From IMG/VR virus record IMGVR_UViG_3300020408_000008, positions 1 to 44,253 of that record: a DNA stretch of 44,253 bases; one strand, written 5' to 3'. Both the position numbers and the translations under genes were made by a program. The stretch is from a virus. This document shows, one piece after another, positions 31,901-38,604 of this stretch. The number at the start of each line of letters is the position of its first letter. Position 1 is the first letter of the stretch. The notes under the pieces were generated by a model that was given only the letters and a program-made list of their open reading frames with translations, was not told the origin of the DNA and made no database searches.

Positions 31901-32539
31901 AGTGACTAAAAGATCCCCTAATGTGTCTAATGCGGCCATAGGAGCGGCATATGTAAGCGCTTTTAGCTGATTGACCTCGCCTGTTACTGGGTCCGTAGAT
32001 GCAGGAACACTGTCACCATAAAAATATGGCAAATTAGCAAGACCAGCACCTATCAATGTTCCTATTTTTATACCGCCTATTGTACCTGCAGGACCTAAGA
32101 AAGATCCGACAGCTCCACCTATAACCGATGGGGCTAAATTTGGTAACTGCTCACCAAACACAGATGCCGCATAATCCCCAAATGTGGAAAGATTATTAAT
32201 ACTATCTAATCTTCGTGCATCCTTTGCTTGCTCTTCTAATTGTCTAGTATTTTCTTCTGATACTTCTTGCCCATAATTTACAAGACCTTCTATACCAAAA
32301 CCTTTACCAACACCAACAAGAGCATCACCGTATGCTCTTTGTAACTGATCTATCCCTCTTGATACACCTTTTGTAAATAAATTACCATCATCAGGAACTT
32401 GCTCTGTAACTTTCTCTTGACCTCGTAAAGCTAAAAACTGCTGTATTTCAAGAGATTCTTGCTCTGTAGGAGTGTCTCCATCTATCTCAAATGTATATAA
32501 TCTGCCATCTAATGGATTGCTAACGTCAAATGTTGCCAT
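22931..32539 (-). CDS. giant polyvalent virion protein with HExxH and LPD38-like C-terminus
   Basis: 3202 residues, 22% of the window. Residues about 135-300 hold glycine-rich hydrophobic segments that may insert in membrane; 400-560 is coiled coil. N-H-E-I-I-H-A-L near residue 661 is an HExxH zinc-protease motif. Around 1430-1490 V-H-D-Y-Y-A-H, a W-R-N-H segment and S-E-T-R-G-Q-N-S-W form a conserved domain of phage polyvalent proteins. The final ~600 residues (N-L-T-V-N-F-A-K-G-G near 2800, I-N-E-D-Y-K-G-D-P-I near 2970) resemble LPD38. Such proteins are thought to be packaged and injected with DNA. It follows the transglycosylase-bearing internal protein by one base. Domain names are from memory, not a search. 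Confidence 0.8.
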   Translation of the reverse strand: MATFDVSNPLDGRLYTFEIDGDTPTEQESLEIQQFLALRGQEKVTEQVPDDGNLFTKGVSRGIDQLQRAYGDALVGVGKGFGIEGLVNYGQEVSEENTRQLEEQAKDARRLDSINNLSTFGDYAASVFGEQLPNLAPSVIGGAVGSFLGPAGTIGGIKIGTLIGAGLANLPYFYGDSVPASTDPVTGEVNQLKALTYAAPMAALDTLGDLLVTAGFAGKLLSGGGLFTRSVKGAGKGVAAEVPTEIGQEILARHRDGKPLWDQEALDTYIEVAAAAGLVGGTVSSVGNIVGGDKDKQPDKISQLDSDDRIMAQQVQTMNTNAVNFINQQKDIESFKSTDGKFVTLSQLPNHIQDEIKDKRIQEITYADVVSGTTDFDLEINKETLTQEELDVAIDRTNDLEADTKDLDYNKVKDAVKKEGQFTQAIAKKALKTKSKKPIPQSKINGIRDKLLQNNVIKKDKAKLVATLSEEQDIRIKSEQLKARVKSIMKDMDKLQKEKKKLGAIGDLSIDQVNRLDEINGEIDDLSKKYSDTSKAATNLASRSDRKLGKNVIRLGQIIPPLEAKSAFDNANFKTDEYKAKQSAVQKSLKASLAAIGLGNIKLDFKPILTPRGQRPEEAIAEGTVTEGVYSNKTIALAMEIYDPSLTETELQQRLGSVMNHEIIHALFELGVFTQQEQNILVNAAKNRKYVQIINGEKVERKYTYLDRANRMYQTKSDGSKYTAEEQAEEAIAELYRDFADGKIVLGGKPKTLFGRIINFFKTLFQSHKEAGFNKAGDLFRDIGSTNFQRRVSEAEKKSASPDALQDSIERESRLVGPSIIPDNVLETAQFIRANKQNSTDQTKIMNKLFKNRQLEEGQMVTVRPNLNGFVQLDDGSIGMTQTVHPAKSYGTALGYDSVVAIKDSELMVSPQKRADIYKGVTRTGVKQDKVPMAGGYGGITNISRQEIEDIVSNPDNILSFNPGSEARGINGTHLFTDKNGYAVKSIKGTAVHLGSKVFVKGNVNFYTEDNAPKPVDNLPSDVKYVPFETEVSLIDRKNQEKFSQLRGEIRANISAATDSITGLSELQKAANKGDEDAMVALQEVAINSVDYLTQAIPNVEVESTPAYGLYGSDLEPAVGLKITFDEGRKDLALSALEKFAQNFNQEQIHVRQRVADRFGRFNNLVGYQFGDGSYNTPVVSFRLTESIPTKELSSIIDKTGLAGFTVTDKSLQAYYLGDPNDRTAIRDFRKSVRGARKLLGPRISSLDTRVERLWAYGSGYGATNSYEQIRGDFPLPETDQADKTANRIANRLAQRLVDPTVQAKTLTDKQKNLQMEIAKDYDAMGINNLDNPTVRRAYTELAQEVTEQYNAMPIKVEIYQDEGEPYTGARMSEAMRKDILANNHLYIFGTEADTFGPEGVVYDNHPLLEPTNIVDINGRPMLVNDLLRAVHDYYAHTMSTVGFGPLGEEAAWRNHMIMTKSPYARWALTSETRGQNSWVNFNESALGVEKLSDRPFAEQKVDLLPVKYLITNDPEVDASLGELTDSNFDADPEKYSIKGIKPRDLTILDRMDENGQFEQRAKVGSVKMTEAVKQLHAERGNITLDINNAEDRELAELAMFEELKAQVEADESAIGWYDDKIKLAKELYAISIPIIKTDKNAEAAFEFVLAISSNGEAVVAQSNALKTQMENWERTGELLLENQGSQASAMEKSFLTYNILKKEKGMTDLEIKKFLQVVRSKKEIENDPLIQSLTSLTGGKVTFKQETADEMVPMSFIFGSKIGAFYQNIIGNYEYLTMDRWFMRFVNRIFGVPFRTIGETTLVKNKQDALREFQKALESGTEDEISRIKVATDELGTDIINISNVGELSTLINGRFNKDIERIRRKKLGTKEFIDTYKTEFLSRAQRLAENLETRLQETPKTPTNRKQFRVLYNRVIDRYNRQTNRQITVADSQAVYWYGEKRLFKSIGVAPGQGSDNDYVDAAIAFLRKEGIDDQTIGEALPPTERERLADKRGAGQGSIDSTGQVDTNIGHEKREYTEEELVDYDPAKDVDPKDLELIKETINDQKFAMISTGKQNSAYGATGELGKYLYGVINLDNRSLPVFFVDGKHEEIPRGNTFLYSGFGNDHITAVRPTTGKSHEQELLETFKYKNIKDLFYDNLAKLYYQQNRDDVNNGVEIVNTTATGVRLEFNRTPQRGAKQNKFVMPLKFVKRGEKLDETSPSFKFDSFVIRTGYPEEKLFKQSMLSTASMNQQETPMSAEIDQGISNTRIKIQYDNLSRVLAKVGHKFTLGRVEEDDLRKAAQNLLIQIQDRFLPIGALMDKLRENGAKITDAMDTYMQEELFHGIAGAKVEKAQKEFFDPMIKTINTLDVNQDSLNTLSRISNFYKTAIDGRYPSRKMALADAILYAAHAKERNDYLKNPIASGMHTNEADRINNWILTLPDSEKTKIKNIKNFAKSIVKNTNEERKQGGLIPEVFTDKEGNQYERIYENYVPLRGDLNFEDEADSDSKREERAENFVIQNLFGATKRPDRKARGRVRSKEGEVEDFYAENIVATLFAQNNKSIADAERNKVGLSYLNLVRGIEDGTTEVNDNLKKEMQHISAVYFNKDDIPKDLGEKEQYLTVRENGRNVYITLNDARIARAMKGFMTPDSVGSFTRALGKLNRYLSNINTTYNPSFVIPNFARDLGTAGVNVQQYDEKGLMSEVLKSALPAVKGISKNLRDGDVDSFWAKEYTKFVESGGKNATNQMNDLQDQMNSINSILSDVSDNSKKGKLGLVKKGFGKLGKFLDDYNTAVENGVRVSLYTALVKRGVSTARAAQAARNLTVNFAKGGEQKQFLNSWYLFYNASMQGSMALINAAVKSKRVRKVWAGLFVYGVMQDAFNSLLSGDEDEDGIKDYDELPRYILEHNFVLPTFGLAEDKFITIPLAYGMNLAVNAGRAVSRAARGEYTPGEASRTIFGTAFESLSPFGGFDNFYNLAAPTVLDPFVSVAINEDYKGDPIFKESPQFASRPTPNSQAYWSSTSGTAVTIANFLNSISGGDAVESGFVDLSPDVMEFWFDYTTGGVGRFVQRSLESPFRIYDAINEDLQAPLTSVIPFARKVIASPSEREDVSSYLENRKALFTILARYDLARRSGDVELTREIFRDNREQLSIVPRLKAIDNARNRLLRQIREIERNPRLDEKVIKNLIKIRRDRINDLMRRGLILMRSAGFREAS
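24807..24822. promoter_or_regulatory. operator palindrome, copy 7, inside giant gene
   Basis: AAGTTA-TCGT-TAACTT is an exact match to the operator core within the coding sequence of the giant protein, and its right flank GTTAACTTCTGTGG is identical to copy 2. It may be functional or a chance match under coding constraint. Confidence 0.35.
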
Positions 32540-32540
32540 C

Positions 32541-34553
32541 TTAATCCTGCTTCTTAATAGCTGCTTGTACCTCTGCCTTACTAAAATAGTTTGGATTTAT
32601 ACCTGTGTAAGATTTTGTAAGCTGATCCCTTAAAGCTCTTGTCTGTTTAAGCTCTTGCTTTAATCCCTCTACTGTTTTTTTAGACTCTTCTGTAGGGAAC
32701 TCTTGAGCTTCTATTATTTGCTCTTCTAACTTTGCTATAGAATTAGTTAATCCAATAACTCTATTTAAGGCATCATCCATACTAAAAACATTTTTATTTT
32801 TAGCTAACTTAGCTCTTGCATTTAATAAATCCACGACACCTTCTTGATATCTCTCTTGCGCATCTCTATAAGCCTGTAATCCTACACCAGCACCTTCTCC
32901 TATTGCCTGCCCAAGTGTAGGTTTATCTGATGCCATAATAGCTAATCCTGCCTGTGCTAAAGCTAAATACTTGTCTTGCTCTCTGCTTTTTGCAAGATCT
33001 TGTTGCATAGCAACTAACTGCTCATCTAATGTAGGCGGTTTTGCTGCATCTGCTGCTTTCTTAGCGGCCACCTTTGCCTTTTCTTTTTTATCATCTTCAG
33101 CATATAAAGAAGCCGCATCATCAACAGGATCTCCTTCACTAAATGTTTCTTCAACAAATTTACCTGTTTTATCAGTCCCAACATTTACAGGTATATTACT
33201 TGCATCTCCCATTCTTTCATCGTCTTCATCTCCGTAATATCTTAATCCTTGACCATAAGGAGGTTCAAATGTTATCTCTCCGGGTTGTGCATATTTTTTA
33301 CCACCCATTGCTCTACTAATTCTTTGAACAAAATTTAAATCAGGTCTATCTAAACCTGCAGGACCAAACTCTCCAGCCATAGATTTATCTTTTGTTGCGG
33401 CTTCTCCTGTAGATGTCATCATTTGAGTCAATAGGTTTGGTTTTATAGCTCTTTCGTCATACATAGGTATGTTACTTTTTACACCAGATACATAATCAGT
33501 ATCTAAAGGATCACCTTTAAATCCCTTTGTTCCGCCTATTCCTTGATTATAAGCCAATAAAGCTAAATTTCTATCTCCTCCTAAATTTTTCTGGGCTGTA
33601 TCTAAATAGCTTTTTACGAATGACTCTGTCTTTTCACCACTCATTAGAACGCTATCTATCTTTTCTTTGTTATCAGCATATGCTTGCTCTGCTGTTTCAT
33701 ATTTCTTGCCTTTACCTATTTGCGCTGATATCTCAGGAAACAACTGCAACATACCGTACCCCGGCATTAATGCTGTAGTTGGCATAACTTGGAAAGGACC
33801 AACCTCCCCTGAGCTGCCCATTAGATTCTTGCCAAAACCAGATTCTTGACCATATATACCATATAACTCAGGTGTTGATGGAAAGTATGTTCCTTGTTGT
33901 GCGTTTACAACGCCACCCTCTGCATATCTATCTAAAGGATTTCTATAACCAGAATCAGCTGGTTCAGTCATCATCATTGGCTCACCACCACCTTTACCAC
34001 CTATGCCTCTGCGCACGGGTATGTCGTACGGTCTATAAAAACCACCTCTATCCACACGTACAGGACCTCTATATCCCGAAGGTATAAAATTTGCAGGTCT
34101 CGTCTGCGCTTCAAATGGTCTCCTCATAATTTGATTATCTAAATTGATATTAAATTTTGATTCTGCTTCATTCTCTATTTGATCTAAATAAGGATCTATC
34201 TCTTGCCCCATACTTTCCCTTATTTCATTACCAAACTGAGCTAATCCACCTGATCTCATGTTTATTGGTGCATTTGTTCCTACACCCTCTGAGGCGGCAC
34301 TTGCAGGAGCCATAGCCTGAGCCATACCCATTATACCAGATGCAGGGACACCTGCGCTAGCCACCGCTTCCTCGGCCACTGTTGAGGGGTCCGATGCTTG
34401 TGCTGCTTGATAGTCAGACTTAACTCTTTGTCTTCTATTCATTTCAGACAATACAAGATATTGTGGCGCCGTTCCTGATGGCCTCCTCATTTCATTAACT
34501 AACTGCTCTTCTGAAAAGTTTTTTAAATCATCTTGTAATTGTAATATATTCAT
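32541..34553 (-). CDS. internal virion protein with lytic transglycosylase domain
   Basis: 670 residues. The N-terminus (E-M-R-R-P-S-G-T-A-P-Q-Y-L-V-L-S-E-M) is typical of marine phage internal proteins. Residues about 225-345 form an SLT-type domain: Y-G-Q-E-S-G-F-G with catalytic Glu237, G-E-V-G-P-F-Q-V-M-P (249-258) and A-L-L-A-Y-N-Q-G-I-G-G (331-341). The remainder is helical with coiled coil (about 490-660). It probably opens peptidoglycan during DNA ejection, like the transglycosylase part of T7 gp16. TAATG overlap with the upstream gene. Confidence 0.85.
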   Translation of the reverse strand: MNILQLQDDLKNFSEEQLVNEMRRPSGTAPQYLVLSEMNRRQRVKSDYQAAQASDPSTVAEEAVASAGVPASGIMGMAQAMAPASAASEGVGTNAPINMRSGGLAQFGNEIRESMGQEIDPYLDQIENEAESKFNINLDNQIMRRPFEAQTRPANFIPSGYRGPVRVDRGGFYRPYDIPVRRGIGGKGGGEPMMMTEPADSGYRNPLDRYAEGGVVNAQQGTYFPSTPELYGIYGQESGFGKNLMGSSGEVGPFQVMPTTALMPGYGMLQLFPEISAQIGKGKKYETAEQAYADNKEKIDSVLMSGEKTESFVKSYLDTAQKNLGGDRNLALLAYNQGIGGTKGFKGDPLDTDYVSGVKSNIPMYDERAIKPNLLTQMMTSTGEAATKDKSMAGEFGPAGLDRPDLNFVQRISRAMGGKKYAQPGEITFEPPYGQGLRYYGDEDDERMGDASNIPVNVGTDKTGKFVEETFSEGDPVDDAASLYAEDDKKEKAKVAAKKAADAAKPPTLDEQLVAMQQDLAKSREQDKYLALAQAGLAIMASDKPTLGQAIGEGAGVGLQAYRDAQERYQEGVVDLLNARAKLAKNKNVFSMDDALNRVIGLTNSIAKLEEQIIEAQEFPTEESKKTVEGLKQELKQTRALRDQLTKSYTGINPNYFSKAEVQAAIKKQD

Positions 34554-35485
34554 TATCTTGTTAACCCTCTATATAATCCAAGACCTGCTATACCTGTACC
34601 TAATGCTTCTTGGATAGGATTATACTGTTGAAATTTAACAGTCTCAGTTGATGGTTGCACAGGAACACCACGCAATATTGATGATAAGAATGTTAGGCTC
34701 TCTCTTGGGAAGTCTCTTTGTCTTACAAAGTCTTCATAGGCTAAATCTAACCCAGCTTGCTGTCTTGCTTGTTGGTCTTTACCTATCTTTTCTAATAGTT
34801 CTGCTGCTTGTATATCGCCTTTCCTAGCAAGATCACCTAACTGTGCTAATTGCGTAGACTGCTGTGTGAGACTTTCACCAGCACTAATGCCTAATCTTTC
34901 TGCTTGCTCTCTAGCTTGTCTATCTCTTTCAAACTGCTGTTGCGCAGATTCAAACGCCCTTTGTTGTCCTGTAGCCTGTATTTCACCTAATTGTCTTTGC
35001 AATGCTTCATTAGCTAAAGCTCCTTGAACTGCTGATCTACTACCACCAAAAGCTCCTGCCTGCACCGCTTGCGCATCTCTGCCTGCAGATGCTCTTTGAG
35101 CGTCTAGAATGGCCTGTGCTTTTTGCACATCTACTACGTTCTGCATATATGGTGACATATACTGCTGCGCTGCATCACTATCAAATTGTTGTGCTTGAAA
35201 ACCTAAACCTTGTGCTGCTCTTCCCATACCTGCAGCAACACCTGTTTGAGCTAGGGGTAAACCTGCAATACCAGAGTCAGCAATACTCCTAACTCTTTCT
35301 CTTGATGCGCCTAAATCTGCTGATTCATCTGCTAATCTTTGCCCCTCATATGGCGTATAAGCTCTTTTACTTTCAGACTCAGCTCTTTGAATCATATCAA
35401 CTGCATATGGTTCAAAGTATTTAGGTAAATTACTTTGTACTACAGTTTGCTCTGTTGGTTGTGGTCTTGATCTACCTTTACCCAT
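34553..35485 (-). CDS. Gln/Ala-rich internal virion or ejection protein
   Basis: 310 residues, strongly helical and rich in Ala and Gln. Y-M-S-P-Y-M-Q-N-V-V-D-V-Q (about 107-119) and G-A-F-G-G-S-R (about 142-148) are features I recall from structural proteins encoded before transglycosylase-bearing virion proteins in marine phages. Helical, low-complexity composition fits ejectosome proteins. Overlaps the GNAT-like gene by 8 bp. Confidence 0.65.
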   Translation of the reverse strand: MGKGRSRPQPTEQTVVQSNLPKYFEPYAVDMIQRAESESKRAYTPYEGQRLADESADLGASRERVRSIADSGIAGLPLAQTGVAAGMGRAAQGLGFQAQQFDSDAAQQYMSPYMQNVVDVQKAQAILDAQRASAGRDAQAVQAGAFGGSRSAVQGALANEALQRQLGEIQATGQQRAFESAQQQFERDRQAREQAERLGISAGESLTQQSTQLAQLGDLARKGDIQAAELLEKIGKDQQARQQAGLDLAYEDFVRQRDFPRESLTFLSSILRGVPVQPSTETVKFQQYNPIQEALGTGIAGLGLYRGLTR

Positions 35486-35906
35486 TGTCTATCTCCATAC
35501 GATAAGCTATATACTCTGGTTTCCAATTATATCTTTTTAATACCTTTATCCACGCTTTCCTGCCATAACCTTCTAAATGACTGCATCCACAGTCTTTTGC
35601 AAAGCTAGTTAGTTTTTCCATAGCAATAGGTAACCACTCTGCCATTCTTTTACCACCTACCCAATCCATCGCCATAGCACTTCTATTAGGATATTTTATT
35701 AATCTAGTTGTCAAAGCCGCTATTACCTTATCTTCACCTTTATCATCTATAATTAACCAAAGATTATAAAAACCTTTTGTTAAATCTTCGTAAATATCAT
35801 CTATATGATACTTACCTTTACTTGTCTCTACAGCCTTATTAAGCATATTGATTACATCAGGCCATACTATATCTATTGCCTCACGAGGCACTGCTGTGCA
35901 AATCAT
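35478..35906 (-). CDS. GNAT-like / T7 gp13-like small virion-cluster protein
   Basis: 142 residues. An alternating pattern (helix with I-V-W-P-D-V-I; L-W-L-I-I-D-D strand; V-I-A-A-L-T-T-R-L strand; C-G-C-S-H-L-E-G-Y-G-R-K-A-W then Y-N-W-K-P-E-Y-I-A-Y-R-M) fits an acetyltransferase-like fold seen in T7 gp13-type proteins. The acetyl-CoA loop is not clearly conserved, so it may be structural rather than catalytic. ATGA overlap with the upstream gene. Confidence 0.6.
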   Translation of the reverse strand: MICTAVPREAIDIVWPDVINMLNKAVETSKGKYHIDDIYEDLTKGFYNLWLIIDDKGEDKVIAALTTRLIKYPNRSAMAMDWVGGKRMAEWLPIAMEKLTSFAKDCGCSHLEGYGRKAWIKVLKRYNWKPEYIAYRMEIDNG

Positions 35907-36925
35907 GCAGGCAACATCATCTCATCAGGTATATCTGGTGGCTGCATCTTGCCTCCAGTTCTTAACTCTCTTACTCTATCCATCATATTTTCTAATTTAT
36001 CTGCTCCAGCATCTGATGATCCGTTGCCTAAGCCACTAACGACATCAGCAGGTACAACAAACTCGCCATCACTAAGTAATACATCTTGCTCTCCTTCTAA
36101 AGATGCAGGTATCATATCATCCATGCCATCACCCATGCCTTTTACCATACCGTCACCCTCACCAGTGTTTTCATCAAACTGACCAGACTGCACTTTATCA
36201 ACTAGATCTCTTAACGCATCTTCACCAAACTTTGCTAAGAACTGACCTAATATTACCTCTGGGTTCTCAGATGTGCCTTTAATGGCCTCTACAGCCGCAC
36301 TGATAAGCTCTTTGTCATTCATTTGACCTTCACCTTCCATTTCATTTCCTAAGGCTACCAAACCGCCCTCTTGGAAATTTCTTTGAAAACCAAAGTCAAA
36401 CTCTGGATCTTTGCCCGGATCATAATCATCAGGCATTTTTCTTACATCACCAGATATAGGCTTGCCTCTTGGTGCAACAAAATCATCTTCTACTTTCTTC
36501 ATAGGAGGCGGGGCGGCAAAAGATGCGCCCAAACCTGTACCAATAGCTGTTGGTGATCCTAGTTGGCTTAAAAATCCAGCTTCTGACATGGGAGCATATA
36601 TATTAGCTCCTCCAGCTTGAGCTAATTTATCAACGCTAAATGAACCCGGAGCAGCTAAACTTCCGCTACCTGCCTTAGCTGCATCAAATCCATATTTCAT
36701 ACCTTCAGTAGGAGCGGCTCCACCCATTGCTGAACTTCCACCGCCCATTTGCCCACCTATAGCTCCACCAAGGCCTCCTAAGAAAGCGGCTTCAAGGGCC
36801 TCATCTGTACCTCCGCCTTGCAACAAAGAACCTATACCACTTCCTATGGCACCTGCCATAAACGCAGGCATAATAGTTGTAGGTATTAATGCCTGTGCCG
36901 CCATTCCTAATATTGCTGGTAACAT
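35903..36925 (-). CDS. Gly/Ala-rich virion structural protein
   Basis: 340 residues. N-terminal third is glycine/alanine-rich and hydrophobic; the C-terminus contains L-L-S-D-G-E-F-V-V-P-A-D-V-V-S-G-L-G-N-G-S (about 274-294) and M-M-D-R-V-R-E-L-R-T-G, a conserved motif in marine phage virion proteins encoded in the internal-protein cluster. No enzymatic signature. Two bases separate it from the lysozyme gene. Confidence 0.7.
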   Translation of the reverse strand: MLPAILGMAAQALIPTTIMPAFMAGAIGSGIGSLLQGGGTDEALEAAFLGGLGGAIGGQMGGGSSAMGGAAPTEGMKYGFDAAKAGSGSLAAPGSFSVDKLAQAGGANIYAPMSEAGFLSQLGSPTAIGTGLGASFAAPPPMKKVEDDFVAPRGKPISGDVRKMPDDYDPGKDPEFDFGFQRNFQEGGLVALGNEMEGEGQMNDKELISAAVEAIKGTSENPEVILGQFLAKFGEDALRDLVDKVQSGQFDENTGEGDGMVKGMGDGMDDMIPASLEGEQDVLLSDGEFVVPADVVSGLGNGSSDAGADKLENMMDRVRELRTGGKMQPPDIPDEMMLPA

Positions 36926-36926
36926 A

Positions 36927-37373
36927 TTACGCTCCTAATGCTTTCATTCTGTTTATTAAACGCTCTGCTCTGTTAGGCACTTGTGTTCTCCATTTTGAGT
37001 CATACATCTGATTTGCACTCTCAGTAAAATCCATAATTGATATACTTGCTCTAAGTTTACTAAATTTACTTAGTCTTGTGTACCCCAAATTGTACATCAT
37101 ATTACATAAAATTAATTGTGCCTCTTCTGGTAAATCATCAAAGTTTCCAAATAAGTTTTTACAATCTGTTATAGTTCCTTGTATATCGCTGTCAAAACAA
37201 CTATTCACACGCTCTTCACTTACAGGCGTCCCTACATCTTGTCCATATTCTGGGTCAGTATCACGGACCAGATGACCAATCCCAAAAGTAGGCAAGCCAA
37301 GGTGATCCAAATAAATTTCATTTACGTTTCCCTCGTCTGCTTCTATTTCCTGTCGCAGTTTTTGTATGTCCAT
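36927..37373 (-). CDS. T4-type lysozyme (endolysin)
   Basis: 148 residues. Catalytic triad in T4-lysozyme spacing: Glu14 (D-E-G), Asp23 (Y-L-D-H) and Thr29 (P-T-F-G-I-G-H), nine and six residues apart as in T4 E11/D20/T26. The C-terminal R-A-E-R-L-I-N-R-M fits the family. No signal peptide, so it needs the holin at 38009-38404 to reach peptidoglycan. GGGAG precedes the ATG. Lies downstream of holin and small basic genes in the late operon. Confidence 0.93.
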   Translation of the reverse strand: MDIQKLRQEIEADEGNVNEIYLDHLGLPTFGIGHLVRDTDPEYGQDVGTPVSEERVNSCFDSDIQGTITDCKNLFGNFDDLPEEAQLILCNMMYNLGYTRLSKFSKLRASISIMDFTESANQMYDSKWRTQVPNRAERLINRMKALGA

Positions 37374-37479
37374 TTACTGACTCCCTTGTCTTTGTTTTAA
37401 CACACATAACATGTTTATGATAAAAATAGTTTCCAATTTTATTAAAAAACTTGGATAAACTTAACCAAAACCACATCAT
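37318..37479 (-). CDS. possible small membrane protein overlapping lysozyme start
   Basis: 53 residues starting M-M-W-F-W-L-S-L-S-K-F-F-N-K-I-G, a hydrophobic/aromatic N-terminus, then Lys/Arg-rich. The ATGATG start overlaps the stop of the 95-residue gene in coupled fashion. The last 56 bases overlap the lysozyme gene in another frame, which makes the C-terminus doubtful. It fills a gap otherwise without a gene and could be a lysis accessory protein. Confidence 0.45.
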   Translation of the reverse strand: MMWFWLSLSKFFNKIGNYFYHKHVMCVKTKTRESVNGHTKTATGNRSRRGKRK

Positions 37480-37763
37480 TTTTTATGTGCCTTTCTTATA
37501 CTTTCTTTGCCTCTTTTAAATATACTGGCAACTTTATTCTTACCCATCACCTTTGCTCTTTGCTCACCAACTGTAAGGATCTGTATCTTTCTCGCAAAAG
37601 GTTTACTGACTCTTTTAACTTTTGCAACCGTAGCTCTGGCGTCTGCTTCTGTGGCAAACTTGATACCAACTGTGTCTTTTGGGTTCTCATCTGTGTATAA
37701 GCGTCTGCCAGAACCTTTTGGTTTCTTTCCTGTTCCAACTTTAGGATCTCTTTTTTTTGCCAT
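37476..37763 (-). CDS. small basic conserved phage protein
   Basis: 95 residues, Lys/Arg-rich. K-K-R-D-P-K-V-G-T-G-K-K-P-K-G-S-G-R-R-L-Y-T-D-E-N-P at the start, then T-V-A-K-V-K-R-V and K-P-F-A-R-K-I-Q-I-L-T-V, form a pattern strongly conserved among marine podoviruses as I recall. Probably a DNA- or capsid-binding virion component. Overlaps the 45-residue gene upstream by 23 bp. Confidence 0.75.
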   Translation of the reverse strand: MAKKRDPKVGTGKKPKGSGRRLYTDENPKDTVGIKFATEADARATVAKVKRVSKPFARKIQILTVGEQRAKVMGKNKVASIFKRGKESIRKAHKK

Positions 37764-37878
37764 CTTTCTTAGCCTTACTAGGTAATAACCCTTTATTTAC
37801 TGCTCTTGCTCTCTCACTAAATCCCAACTTTTGTTTTTTAGCTAATTTTCTTCTAATTGTATGGAGTCTAGCAACCAT
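37741..37878 (-). CDS. 45-residue basic protein
   Basis: Reads M-V-A-R-L-H-T-I-R-R-K-L-A-K-K-Q then S-E-R-A-R-A-V-N-K-G-L-L, ending in a Lys/Arg tail and TAA at 37741. It begins two bases after the previous stop and overlaps the next start, forming a chain of three tiny basic genes (38012 to 37476). The charge suggests nucleic-acid binding; function unknown. Confidence 0.65.
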   Translation of the reverse strand: MVARLHTIRRKLAKKQKLGFSERARAVNKGLLPSKAKKDGKKKRS

Positions 37879-37880
37879 TA

Positions 37881-38012
37881 CTATTTCTTTCTTTTAGCTT
37901 GTCTAAAGTTTTTTGCACTAGGTGCGCCCTTTGCGCCCTTCTTTCTCATCTTCTCTCCACTACCAGCTTTAATTCTTTTTCTTTTTGCATGTATATTTCT
38001 ATATAAACTCAT
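37881..38012 (-). CDS. 43-residue basic conserved phage protein
   Basis: Begins M-S-L-Y-R-N-I-H-A-K-R-K-R-I then K-A-G-S-G-E-K-M-R-K-K-G-A-K-G-A-P, a recognisable tiny conserved protein of marine phage late operons. ATGA overlap with the holin gene at 38009-38012. Extreme positive charge suggests DNA compaction or virion DNA binding; this is inference. Confidence 0.7.
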   Translation of the reverse strand: MSLYRNIHAKRKRIKAGSGEKMRKKGAKGAPSAKNFRQAKRKK

Positions 38013-38404
38013 TTTGTAAGACCTTTCTGCTTTTCATATGTCCTGAGTCCTCCAATGCCAAGCATGCCGCCAAGAACAGTTAAAAGTGTACCCATATCAA
38101 ATTCAGGCAGCTCTGGTAATTCTGCACCAGCAAAACTTGCACCAAATATAATTAGATCTTTTACGATAAAGTGATAGGCAAAAGCAATCGCACAGACCCA
38201 CCCAACGGCTGGGCGCCATCCGCCTTTAAATATAGAGCCACTTGCAGCCTCTGCCTTATTAATTTCTAACTGAGCAAGTAAAGCCTCCTGAGCATGTTTC
38301 TCAGACATGGTGGCTATCTCGTGTGCCAACTTAGCCTTTTGATCTGCATCAGGTATAAACTTGTCTAATAATCCTGTAACTGGTCCTATCAACGCCTGTA
38401 ACAT
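38009..38404 (-). CDS. holin, three-helix family (GTA/phage holin_3TMs-like)
   Basis: 131 residues. An N-terminal amphipathic region and charged helix (about 20-55), then G-G-W-R-P-A-V-G-W-V-C-A-I-A-F-A-Y (about 61-77), the hallmark of the 3TM holin family, followed by two more hydrophobic segments (about 80-93 and 105-121) and a basic tail. It would form the inner-membrane lesion that releases the lysozyme encoded 0.6 kb downstream. Coupled to neighbours by overlapping ends. Confidence 0.85.
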   Translation of the reverse strand: MLQALIGPVTGLLDKFIPDADQKAKLAHEIATMSEKHAQEALLAQLEINKAEAASGSIFKGGWRPAVGWVCAIAFAYHFIVKDLIIFGASFAGAELPELPEFDMGTLLTVLGGMLGIGGLRTYEKQKGLTK

Positions 38405-38604
38405 TAATATACCCTCACTTTCTTTTCATCAATTCGTGGAACTAATTTACAAATACAATCGTATATCTGTTTTTCTCCAGATTCGTTATCAAACTCTTGT
38501 TCACTTAGAAACTTAGTATAATATGTGCAATCTGCAACCGATCTAAAATATATTTCTCCCTGTACAACTCCATTAAGATAACATGCCAATGCAAATGCTG
38601 TCAT
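38404..38604 (-). CDS. small Cys-containing conserved protein
   Basis: 66 residues with a mildly hydrophobic N-terminus, V-A-D-C-T-Y-Y-T-K-F-L-S (about 23-34) and I-Y-D-C-I-C-K-L-V-P-R-I (about 47-58). I recall similar small proteins before holin genes in marine phages. The paired cysteines could form disulphides if exported; a spanin-like or lysis accessory role is possible but not shown. Confidence 0.65.
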   Translation of the reverse strand: MTAFALACYLNGVVQGEIYFRSVADCTYYTKFLSEQEFDNESGEKQIYDCICKLVPRIDEKKVRVY

